A stretch of 64,000 nucleotides of DNA, from positions 310,001 through 374,000 of the forward strand of contig NZ_CP036343.1 in assembly GCF_007746795.1 (NCBI RefSeq). Reading direction: 5' to 3'. Below the pieces are notes generated by a model. The model was not told where the DNA came from. It searched no databases and saw only the letters and a program-made list of their open reading frames with translations. The stretch's first letter is position 1; each line of letters opens with the position of its first letter. The position numbers and the translations under genes were made by a program. Shown piece after piece: positions 9,443 through 16,628 of the stretch. The stretch comes from Gimesia algae. GTDB taxonomy: Bacteria; Planctomycetota; Planctomycetia; Planctomycetales; Planctomycetaceae.

Positions 9443-11044
9443 ATGTACAAATCACTGCTTTGCCTGCGATATTTGAGAACCCGATATATTGCGCTGGCCA
9501 GTATCATTAGTATGACCCTGGGTGTGGCGACGATGATTGTCGTCAACAGTGTGATGGATGGTTTCAGTACGGATATGCGAACCCGTCTGCGAGGCATTCT
9601 CGCGGATGTGATCGTGGAAACCAATTCACTGGACGGTGAAGACAATACCCAGGATCTCAAAAACAGCATCCAGCGTGCTGTGGGAGATGATATTGATGGG
9701 ATGACGGCGACCGTCGAAATTTACGCGATGCTCAGTGTGCAGTATGGTTCGCAGTGGCAAAGCAAGCCGGTGACTTTAATCGGCATTGACCCTGCCACCA
9801 AAGCCACCGTTGGCCCGCTGGCTCAATATCTGGAACACACCAACGATAATGACATTCCCAACTGGGAACTTTCGCCGGAGGCGATGGCCTATCGTAAAGA
9901 ATGGACCACGCGCGCCCAGTGGATGGTTGATCGCTGGAATCATAACCCCCCCGCAATGGAAGAGAACGAACAGGTTTCATTTGAAGAACCTGTCGAGTCG
10001 AAGGAGCCACTGCCGGTCCCGAGATTTGCCAATGATTCCGGCTCGGCGTCGCCCTTTGATCAGGCACCGAAACCTACAGCATCCAACAAAGCGAACCCGA
10101 ATGAAAATCCTTTCAGCGGAGACCTGAAAGCATCCCCCTGGGAAGAAAAGGTAGAACGGGACCCCGGCAGTCCCCTGGAGGGACGCGTTTATATCGGGTA
10201 TGGACTGGTGAGTTTTCCTTATGAAGATCCAGAAACCGGCAAGACGGAAATGTTCCAGATAGTCAAGCCGGGTGATGATGTCAAAATCAGTACGGTAACC
10301 GCCGGTCAACCACCGGAGCCGACGCACTTCAATGCCACGGTCGTTGATCTGTTTAAGAGCAACATGAGCGAGCATGATAGCAGCCTGGTATTCTGTAATC
10401 TCGAATACCTGCAGGAAATGCGTAGCATGATTGACCCTGAAAGCGGGGAGAAATCGATCACGTCGATTCAGATTAAATTGAAACATCCGGAAGACGCCGC
10501 CCTGGTCGTCAGTAAGCTGGAAAAAGCTTTGCCCGCAACTAAGTTTCGCGTGCGAACCTGGGAAGACAAACAGGGGCCCCTGCTGGCTGCAGTCGAAGTG
10601 GAATCTGCGATCCTGAATGTGCTGTTGTTTCTGATTATTGCGGTTGCCGGTTTTGGAATCCTGGCGATCTTCTTCATGATCACAATTGAAAAAACGCGCG
10701 ACATCGGAGTGCTTAAAGCATTGGGCGCCAGCTCAAACGGCATCATGTCCATCTTTCTGTCTTACGGACTGGCTCTGGGGCTGGTGGGCAGCGGTGTCGG
10801 TGTGATTGTCGGTCTGCTGTTTGTCCGCTACATCAACGAAATTGAAAAAGCGATTACCTGGATCACCGGGCGGAAGGTGTTCGACCAGCGTATTTATTAC
10901 TTCCCTGAAATTTCGACTCATGTGAATCCGATGATGGTCTTCTGGGTTGCCTTGGGCGCAATGGTTATTGCTGTCCTTGCCAGTATATTACCTGCACGAA
11001 AGGCGGCACGATTCCATCCTGTGGAATCACTGCGTTACGAGTAA
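9443..11044 (+). CDS. LolC/LolE-type ABC permease
   Basis: This 533-residue inner-membrane permease has one N-terminal membrane segment (about residues 15-37), a large periplasmic part, and three C-terminal membrane segments in an FtsX-type domain (AILNVLLFLIIAVAGFGILA and following, ending ILPARKAARFHPVESLRYE). That layout matches LolC/LolE, which extract lipoproteins from the inner membrane. The periplasmic part has an unusual Pro/Glu/Asn-rich stretch at about residues 170-240 (for example NENPFSGDLKASPWEE). I use the ATG at 9443 because AGGA lies 8 bases upstream and the membrane segment then sits near the start; an in-frame ATG at 9383 would add 20 residues. The ATPase partner follows after 81 bases. 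Confidence 0.88.
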   Translation: MYKSLLCLRYLRTRYIALASIISMTLGVATMIVVNSVMDGFSTDMRTRLRGILADVIVETNSLDGEDNTQDLKNSIQRAVGDDIDGMTATVEIYAMLSVQYGSQWQSKPVTLIGIDPATKATVGPLAQYLEHTNDNDIPNWELSPEAMAYRKEWTTRAQWMVDRWNHNPPAMEENEQVSFEEPVESKEPLPVPRFANDSGSASPFDQAPKPTASNKANPNENPFSGDLKASPWEEKVERDPGSPLEGRVYIGYGLVSFPYEDPETGKTEMFQIVKPGDDVKISTVTAGQPPEPTHFNATVVDLFKSNMSEHDSSLVFCNLEYLQEMRSMIDPESGEKSITSIQIKLKHPEDAALVVSKLEKALPATKFRVRTWEDKQGPLLAAVEVESAILNVLLFLIIAVAGFGILAIFFMITIEKTRDIGVLKALGASSNGIMSIFLSYGLALGLVGSGVGVIVGLLFVRYINEIEKAITWITGRKVFDQRIYYFPEISTHVNPMMVFWVALGAMVIAVLASILPARKAARFHPVESLRYE

Positions 11045-11125
11045 GGTACTCTGATCGAGAACCGTTTTTAAATACGGCAAAGTATCAGCCACAGTTGTTT
11101 TCCCGTTTATATTGAGTATGAATTC

Positions 11126-11872
11126 ATGACTGAGACCCTATCCATGCCTCATCCACAGTTAGCGGCGGTTGCCATCGAAAAGGCTTATCGAAAAGACAAG
11201 CACAAAGTCCCCGTTCTGCGGGGCATTGATATGGAAGTTCAGAAAGCTGAGTTTCTGTCGATTGTGGGGCAGTCCGGGTCCGGGAAAAGCACGCTGATGC
11301 ATCTGTTTGGGCTCCTGGATTCGCCTGACATTGGCGAAATTCATCTGGAAGGCCAACGAATCGATGATCTGCCTGACCATGCCCGAGACCAGATTCGCAA
11401 CCGGGTATTCGGCTTTATTTTCCAGTTCTACCATCTGCTGCCCGAACTGAATCTGCTGGAAAATGTACTCTCTCCGCTGATGATCCGATACTCGACATGG
11501 GAATACTGGAAGAAGAGAAAGCAGTTTCGTCAGGACGCTTTGGAGATTATCGAAAAAGTCGGTCTGTCGCATCGAATCAAACATCGCCCGTCAGAAATGT
11601 CGGGTGGGGAAATGCAGCGGGCCGCCATTGCCCGGGCCTTAATTGCCAAGCCTCAGATCCTGCTGGCGGACGAACCTACGGGAAATCTGGATAGTAGTAC
11701 CGGTAAAGAGATTATGGACCTGCTGACCAACTTGAATGAGCAGGAACAGCTGACTATCATCATGGTGACGCACGACAATTCGATTGCCGCCCAGGCGCAT
11801 CGGACGGTTCGTTTACTGGAAGGTCAGATTGAGGTTCTGGGGAAATCCCACGCCGCTTCCGTTCCCGCTTAG
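11126..11872 (+). CDS. lolD: LolD-type ABC transporter ATPase
   Basis: This 248-residue ATPase belongs to the LolD/MacB-like group. The Walker A motif GQSGSGKST is near residue 49, the signature MSGGEMQRAAIARAL near 157, and Walker B ILLADEPTGNLD near 177, with the switch His in VTHD. It should pair with the upstream LolC/LolE-type permease and drive lipoprotein release or export of another hydrophobic substrate. The order permease then ATPase, without a second permease nearby, suggests a homodimeric permease. The gene symbol is assigned by family likeness only. Confidence 0.9.
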   Translation: MTETLSMPHPQLAAVAIEKAYRKDKHKVPVLRGIDMEVQKAEFLSIVGQSGSGKSTLMHLFGLLDSPDIGEIHLEGQRIDDLPDHARDQIRNRVFGFIFQFYHLLPELNLLENVLSPLMIRYSTWEYWKKRKQFRQDALEIIEKVGLSHRIKHRPSEMSGGEMQRAAIARALIAKPQILLADEPTGNLDSSTGKEIMDLLTNLNEQEQLTIIMVTHDNSIAAQAHRTVRLLEGQIEVLGKSHAASVPA

Positions 11873-12057
11873 TGACAAACGATCAGCGTACCGCTGCTGG
11901 TTTGAACCACTGTCGCCTGCGTTGTGTCAATGGCGTACGCCGTTGCTCGTGATGCTTCTGACTGAAATGGATTTCGCTGAATTCAACTTCGGATTAATCT
12001 TCCGCCAAAACCAGCCAGCCGTGCCTCGGCGTATTTTGAGAATGGTACCAGATTCCA

Positions 12058-12915
12058 ATGTCGCTCCAAGTTTATATTGACGGAAAACTGCTTCCCAAGG
12101 AAGAAGCAAAAATCAGTGTATTCGATCATGGTCTGCTGTATGGTGACGGCGTATTCGAAGGAATCCGCGTCTACAATAAAAAAGTGTTCCTGATACAGGA
12201 GCACATTGACCGTCTGTATGAAAGTGCTCTGGCGATTCGACTGACAATTCCGCTTACGAAGCAGGAAATGGTTTCGGCCATCAATGAAACAGTAGCAGCC
12301 AACAAGATTGAAAATGGCTACATCCGACTGGTGATCACACGTGGTGCCGGTTCTCTGGGACTGGATATCCGCCGGACCAGTAATCCGCAGGTGATCATCA
12401 TTGCGGACAATATCTCCCTCTACGATCCGCAGCTGTATATCGACGGCCTGAAAATCATCACCGCTGCCACGATTCGCAATCACCCGGCGGCATTGTCTTC
12501 CCGGGTGAAGTCGCTCAACTATCTGAATAATATTCTCGCGAAGATTGAAGGCACCGACGCTGGCTGTATTGAGGCATTGATGTTGAATCATAAAGGAGAA
12601 GTCGCGGAGTGCACGGGCGACAATATTTTCATTGTGAAAAATAATGTGTTGAAAACTCCGTCCGTGGATGCAGGAATTCTGGAAGGCATCACTCGCAATG
12701 CGGTGATCAGGCTGGCTGAGCAGTCAGGTATTATCGTCGATCAGTCGCCGTTTACGCGACACGATATTTTCGTGGCTGACGAATGCTTCCTGACCGGTTC
12801 TGCTGCGGAAGTGATCCCAGTGGTGGAACTGGATGGTCGCCAGATCGGGAGCGGAAAACCAGGGCCGATGACGTTAGATCTCAATGAGAAGTTCAAACAG
12901 CTGACGCGAGAATAG
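12058..12915 (+). CDS. ilvE: Branched-chain amino acid aminotransferase
   Basis: This 285-residue PLP enzyme is of fold type IV. It transfers amino groups between branched-chain amino acids and 2-oxoglutarate in Ile/Leu/Val synthesis. The N-terminus has the family pattern DHGLLYGDGVFEGIR, the PLP lysine sits in RVKSLNYLNN near residue 150, and the cofactor-phosphate region reads GILEGITRNAVI, followed by CFLTGSAAEVIPV. Its length is typical of the short bacterial group. D-alanine aminotransferase and aminodeoxychorismate lyase are relatives, but the EGIRVY and SAAEVIPV segments favour IlvE. It is preceded by a 185-base gap with no clear signal. Confidence 0.9.
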   Translation: MSLQVYIDGKLLPKEEAKISVFDHGLLYGDGVFEGIRVYNKKVFLIQEHIDRLYESALAIRLTIPLTKQEMVSAINETVAANKIENGYIRLVITRGAGSLGLDIRRTSNPQVIIIADNISLYDPQLYIDGLKIITAATIRNHPAALSSRVKSLNYLNNILAKIEGTDAGCIEALMLNHKGEVAECTGDNIFIVKNNVLKTPSVDAGILEGITRNAVIRLAEQSGIIVDQSPFTRHDIFVADECFLTGSAAEVIPVVELDGRQIGSGKPGPMTLDLNEKFKQLTRE

Positions 12916-13093
12916 CAGTGTCGCAGCTCACGTCGGGATCAGTCGAAATCGGCCCGTGACCGGAATGCCTGTTGCATGAGTCTTTTCCTGTGATACGATA
13001 AGAATTCGCCAGTTAGCGCGACCTGTTAACGCTGCTCTGGTGTTAATTCTCTCAGCGAATTTGAATTGATCTGTCCCGTCTGGAAACCTGTTC

Positions 13094-13855
13094 ATGCGAA
13101 TTACAACACATGCTGCTGTCCGTATTCTATGCGTTTCACTGCTGCTGCTATGTGTGACTGGCGCACAGGGTGAACCAGCCAGTAATACGAATCCCGAAGC
13201 GAAAAAAGATCCACAGACGGTCAAGCAGGCATTGGCGGAATTTAATTCCCTGATTGGTGGCTGGCGTGGGGTCGGCATGATCAAACGCAATTCGCGTAAA
13301 GGAGCCTGGTCCGAAAATGCAGAGTGGGTCTGGAAATTCAAACCCGGGTCCACCAGTATTGCTTACGAGATTACCGATGGGAAATTCCTGAAATCGGCGT
13401 CTCTCAGTTATGATCCAGAGCAGAAGCGTTATCAGCTTGCTACCGTTCTTCCGGACGGAACAAGCCGTGATTATGCGGGGACGTTAAATAAAGACACGCT
13501 GGTTTTGGAATCAGCCCCCGACCCGGAAGGTGACATCTATCGGATTTCAATTCGCCGCTTGAATGAGAAACGGACCCTGGTGCTGTTCGAACAGCGTAAT
13601 CAAGGACAGTCATTTTATTACCGGCTGGCCGAAGTGGGGTACACCAGAGAAGGGACACGACTGGCAGACCCCGGGAGTGGCGGACCTGAGTGCATTGTGA
13701 CCGGAGGTGCGGGAACGATTCAGGTCAGCTATCAGGGAAAAACGTATTACGTCTGCTGCAGCGGCTGTAAGCAGGCTTTCGATGAAGATCCGGAAACCTA
13801 TATTGCGGAAGCAAAACAGAAAGCGGAAGCACGCCGGAAACAGAAGTCGAACTAA
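13094..13855 (+). CDS. Secreted protein with C-terminal YHS-like domain
   Basis: This 253-residue protein has a signal peptide (AVRILCVSLLLLCVTGAQG). Residues about 45-190 form a beta-rich domain of the kind seen in lipocalin-like or DUF1579-like proteins (FNSLIGGWRGVGM at its start). The last 60 residues resemble a YHS/TRASH metal-binding domain: ECIVTGGAG, then YQGKTYYVCCSGCKQAFDEDP. The CCSGC and the early Cys could bind a metal. Convergent with the lipoprotein gene downstream; a shared stem-loop lies between them. Function unknown; heavy-metal or copper handling is one possibility raised by the YHS-like tail. Confidence 0.8.
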   Translation: MRITTHAAVRILCVSLLLLCVTGAQGEPASNTNPEAKKDPQTVKQALAEFNSLIGGWRGVGMIKRNSRKGAWSENAEWVWKFKPGSTSIAYEITDGKFLKSASLSYDPEQKRYQLATVLPDGTSRDYAGTLNKDTLVLESAPDPEGDIYRISIRRLNEKRTLVLFEQRNQGQSFYYRLAEVGYTREGTRLADPGSGGPECIVTGGAGTIQVSYQGKTYYVCCSGCKQAFDEDPETYIAEAKQKAEARRKQKSN

Positions 13856-13868
13856 TCCAGCCTGGCGA

Positions 13869-13895
13869 TAAGCGGAATCCCGCTTAGAAATTTTC
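13869..13895. terminator. Likely bidirectional terminator stem
   Basis: TAAGCGG (13869-13875) and CCGCTTA (13880-13886) form a 7-bp stem with a four-base loop, followed on the plus strand by GAAATTTT. It lies between two convergent genes and contains the stop codon of the minus-strand lipoprotein gene. The T-tract is short, so termination strength is uncertain. Confidence 0.5.
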
Positions 13896-14294
13896 CAGTG
13901 AAGAACCGAGTTCACCCGAGGCTCTATCTTCGGGGGCTTCTTCCAGAATGACCTCAGTTTCAGCCAGATCCGTGCGAGGCAGCGGAATTCGTTCTTCCGT
14001 TACCGATTTTTTCGACATGGGATTCAGCCACTTGGGAAGTCGTGAAAAACGGGATGGTTCTTCCGCCTTGGTCTGTAGAATGGCGGGCTCAAGTTCTACA
14101 GGTTGCTGCTGTGAGACATTTTGCACCGGAGTCGTCTGTCTGTCTTTTTTCGTATAAAATTCCAACCCGAAAAAAGGTGAGCGACTGTTGCTGTCTATCT
14201 GGAATAATTTGTTACCCAGACCCTGACATCCCGTCTGTGTACAGAGTATGAGCGTCAAGACGCACAATACTCTGGTTAATCTTAGCCCGTTCAT
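13884..14294 (-). CDS. Small predicted lipoprotein
   Basis: The protein has 136 residues from the ATG at 14294, which places a hydrophobic leader directly at the N-terminus and a lipobox (QTGC) with Cys23. An upstream in-frame start at 14408 would add 38 polar residues ahead of the leader and is less likely. The mature part is polar and proline-rich (RFSRLPKWLNPMSKK) with an acidic tail. I recognise no family. A second small lipoprotein gene lies about 210 bases upstream on the same strand. Confidence 0.7.
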   Translation of the reverse strand: MNGLRLTRVLCVLTLILCTQTGCQGLGNKLFQIDSNSRSPFFGLEFYTKKDRQTTPVQNVSQQQPVELEPAILQTKAEEPSRFSRLPKWLNPMSKKSVTEERIPLPRTDLAETEVILEEAPEDRASGELGSSLENF

Positions 14295-14507
14295 TTGTTG
14301 ACTTATTCCATCCTTGTCCAAGTCAAATACTCTTTGCTGTATTGATGACTGAAATTCGAAGCAGCGTCCTGATCTGTGGCTGAACTGAATTTCGTCCTCT
14401 ATCGTCATCGGCTGAATCTGAAGACAGATTTCCTGTTTTTCCCGTTTCTATAAAACTTGAAGGGGAATAGTCTGTCCCCGGTCGATTTATATTAACAGTT
14501 GACCGAT

Positions 14508-14702
14508 TTACTCCTGTGCGGTTTCTTCTGAGAGGCGGCTTTCGATTTCTTCTTCCGATTCCACAGGAGGCTCACTCTGTTTGGGTACGCCTCGAAATGC
14601 GAGTTTGCTTGTGATCGGGCTCTCATTTCCCATCTGACAGCCAGACCAGGTCATGACGCACATCAGCGAACAGCAGATGGCAAGGTGTGATTGTTGACGC
14701 AT
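14508..14702 (-). CDS. Very small predicted lipoprotein
   Basis: The protein has 64 residues from the ATG at 14702, chosen because AAGGGAA lies 6-7 bases upstream. The leader ends in a lipobox, WSGC, with Cys22. The mature part has about 43 residues and ends in a Glu-rich stretch (EEEIESRLSEETAQE). It resembles the neighbouring lipoprotein only in layout. An in-frame start ten codons earlier exists but is not needed. Confidence 0.65.
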   Translation of the reverse strand: MRQQSHLAICCSLMCVMTWSGCQMGNESPITSKLAFRGVPKQSEPPVESEEEIESRLSEETAQE

Positions 14703-15195
14703 TGGGATTCCCTTCCCAGTAAATATGAACAATACCCCCTACGATTATCGGGTGCGTTTCATAACAGGTATTGACTCTCAGGTGAAGAGCGTTTTTCGGA
14801 TCCATGGCATCCAATTCTTATTTTCAACCGGTTTTTCAGGACTCCCTCCGGTCACGTTGCCGATTCCCCACATGTTGCTTTGAGGCATCCCTGGCGTTAA
14901 CTGAATGTCAACTAACGGGTTACGTGTAAACTGCGGTCGGGGGCTTGAGGCGTGTTGTTTTTTTACCTCAAGCGGCTGCGTTCCATTTCAGGGTGGTGCC
15001 AGAAAATCTCTGCCTGGATTGCTTTTATTATCTCCCTTTACGGTAACCACTTACGATTCCGGTTCTGAACAGTTTGTAAAAAAAGATTTACGGTTTGGCC
15101 CCTTTGGTATTCAGCTTGCTTTACATCCCTTTATCAACTTTGAAATGCAAACAACTCGATGCAAAACTTTCATATCAACTTTGGAGACCACCACG
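14703..15195. other. Intergenic leader of pilin genes
   Basis: This stretch holds no convincing gene. A frame is open from 14905 into the first pilin gene, but its N-terminal part looks non-coding. One stem, GCTTGAGG (14943-14950) with CCTCAAGC (14966-14973), encloses a T-rich loop and could be a leader structure or an attenuator for the pilin genes. No strong promoter match stands out. Confidence 0.4.
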
Positions 15196-15474
15196 ATGAA
15201 AAACATTATCAACCAACTGATCAACGACGAAGCCGGCTTCATTGTTTCTGCAGAACTCGTCCTGATTTCCAGCATCGCTGTGCTGGCCATGATTGTCGGA
15301 CTGTCTGAAGTCGCCAACAACGTCAACCAGGAACTGGAAGATGTCGGCAGTGCCTTCGCCAGCATCGACCAGTCTTACAAACTGAGCAACGCACATGGCC
15401 ACAAAGCCTGCACCGATGGCAGCAGATTCAATGACTGCCCTGACTTCTGCTCAGGTCAATGGGACGTGCAGTAA
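15196..15474 (+). CDS. Flp-like pilin, first tandem copy
   Basis: This 92-residue protein has a short charged leader (MKNIINQLINDEAG) and then a hydrophobic helix (FIVSAELVLISSIAVLAMIV), as in Flp/type IVb prepilins: cleavage after Gly14 would leave Phe1 and Glu6. The ATG at 15196 has GGAG about 10 bases upstream. Unlike ordinary Flp pilins, the C-terminal third has a cysteine-bearing motif, AHGHKACTDGSRFND then DFC, shared with the next gene. No tad/flp assembly genes lie in the window. It may form a surface pilus or a membrane-anchored small protein. Confidence 0.82.
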   Translation: MKNIINQLINDEAGFIVSAELVLISSIAVLAMIVGLSEVANNVNQELEDVGSAFASIDQSYKLSNAHGHKACTDGSRFNDCPDFCSGQWDVQ

Positions 15475-15612
15475 TCCTTTCGCTGAACTCTTCAACAACC
15501 CCGAAACGTGCTTTCTTTCCGACGACGACCGCCTGCAGGGCTTCACCACCCCTGCAGGCTCCGAAATACCCGAAACAAAAATGAACCAATTCTCTTTCTG
15601 GAGTCCATCACC

Positions 15613-15933
15613 ATGAAAACTATGCTGATCCGTTTAATGAACGACGAGGCTGGCTTTATTGTCTCGTCCGAGCTGGTCCTGATTTCCACCATCGCCGTGC
15701 TGGCCATGATTGTCGGGCTGAGTGAAGTGGCCCACGGCGTCAACCAGGAGCTGGAAGATGTCGGGAGTGCCTTCGGGCGAATTAACCAGAGCTACTACGT
15801 TGCGGGTGCTCACGGCCATAAAGCCTGCACGGACGGCAGCAGCTTCCATGATCAGGCTGACTTCTGTGATGGCGAGAACGATATCGTCTGCGACCGTTCA
15901 CCACGGCAGGAAGGTAACGGCTACTACAACTGA
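15613..15933 (+). CDS. Flp-like pilin, second tandem copy
   Basis: This 106-residue protein is a paralogue of the gene 139 bases upstream. The leader (MKTMLIRLMNDEAG), the hydrophobic helix starting FIVSSELVLISTIAVL, and the helix VNQELEDVGSAFG are almost the same in both. The motif AHGHKACTDGSSFHDQADFC is retained, and this copy has an added tail (about 20 residues with one more Cys). CTGGAG precedes the ATG at a normal distance. The pair probably shares one transcript that ends at the terminator at 16016-16053. Confidence 0.82.
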   Translation: MKTMLIRLMNDEAGFIVSSELVLISTIAVLAMIVGLSEVAHGVNQELEDVGSAFGRINQSYYVAGAHGHKACTDGSSFHDQADFCDGENDIVCDRSPRQEGNGYYN

Positions 15934-16015
15934 TGGTCGGCCTTAAAGGGCTGACGGAAACATCCAGCTTTCCCGACAGGAAAGCAAGCTTGCATCGAGG
16001 CGGAGGTCTCCACCT

Positions 16016-16053
16016 CAGGCACTCTCATCGTACTGGTGAGAGTGCCTTTTTTT
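16016..16053. terminator. Strong intrinsic terminator after pilin genes
   Basis: AGGCACTCTCA (16017-16027) pairs perfectly with TGAGAGTGCCT (16037-16047) around a nine-base loop, followed by a run of seven T (16047-16053). It ends the plus-strand pilin transcript and lies just beyond the end of the convergent fliS gene. Confidence 0.88.
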
Positions 16054-16087
16054 ATGCGCTTATGCTTCTTGTTGCTTCTCCGCAGAA

Positions 16088-16582
16088 TTAAGTTAACCAG
16101 GAGCGGCTCTGATGTGGTTGTTCGGCTTTTTCCATGTGATGTGGAGGCTGGAGAGAATCGTGTGAGTGGATGATCGCCGATTGTTCTGGTATTTCCACCT
16201 GAATTTGTTCAATCAGTTCACACCAGCTCTCCCGATGAATCTCAAGGACTTTAATTGCATTCTGGATATATCTGGCATCCTGTTTCACATCGGCATGATG
16301 CAGATTTTCATAAACGAACACAAACAGCGCTTTAAGCTGGTCGACCATTTCCGGCTGTTGGGACGGATCCAGACCGCCAATCAGTTCTGCAACGAGGTCG
16401 CGGCTTCTATCGAGTGCAAAATGAGCCTGCTCAAAATGTTTTTCTTCGGCGGCCAGAGCTGCTTTTCTGGCAAAACGCAAGGCACCATCAACTACCATGA
16501 GATGTAACTGGTGCGGTTTTGCTGTTAAAACCTGGTTCTCGATATAATCAGTTCCGTTCATCGCTTTGGTGGCCCCTCGCAT
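16088..16582 (-). CDS. fliS: Flagellar export chaperone FliS
   Basis: This 164-residue cytoplasmic chaperone binds the C-terminus of newly made flagellin and keeps it from polymerising before export. The opening (YIENQVLTAKPHQLHLMVVDGALRFARKA) matches the FliS family's Y-x5-L-x-P-x-x-L-x-x-M-x-x-DG-A pattern. It is about 30 residues longer than usual because of a polar, His/Gln-rich tail (SLQPPHHMEKAEQPHQ). It is 46 bases downstream of fliD on the same strand, the standard arrangement. The start could be the ATG at 16561, seven codons in. Confidence 0.92.
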   Translation of the reverse strand: MRGATKAMNGTDYIENQVLTAKPHQLHLMVVDGALRFARKAALAAEEKHFEQAHFALDRSRDLVAELIGGLDPSQQPEMVDQLKALFVFVYENLHHADVKQDARYIQNAIKVLEIHRESWCELIEQIQVEIPEQSAIIHSHDSLQPPHHMEKAEQPHQSRSWLT

Positions 16583-16628
16583 TAATACAAATGAGTCTAA
16601 AACTTTAAATAGTTATGATGCAGACTGC

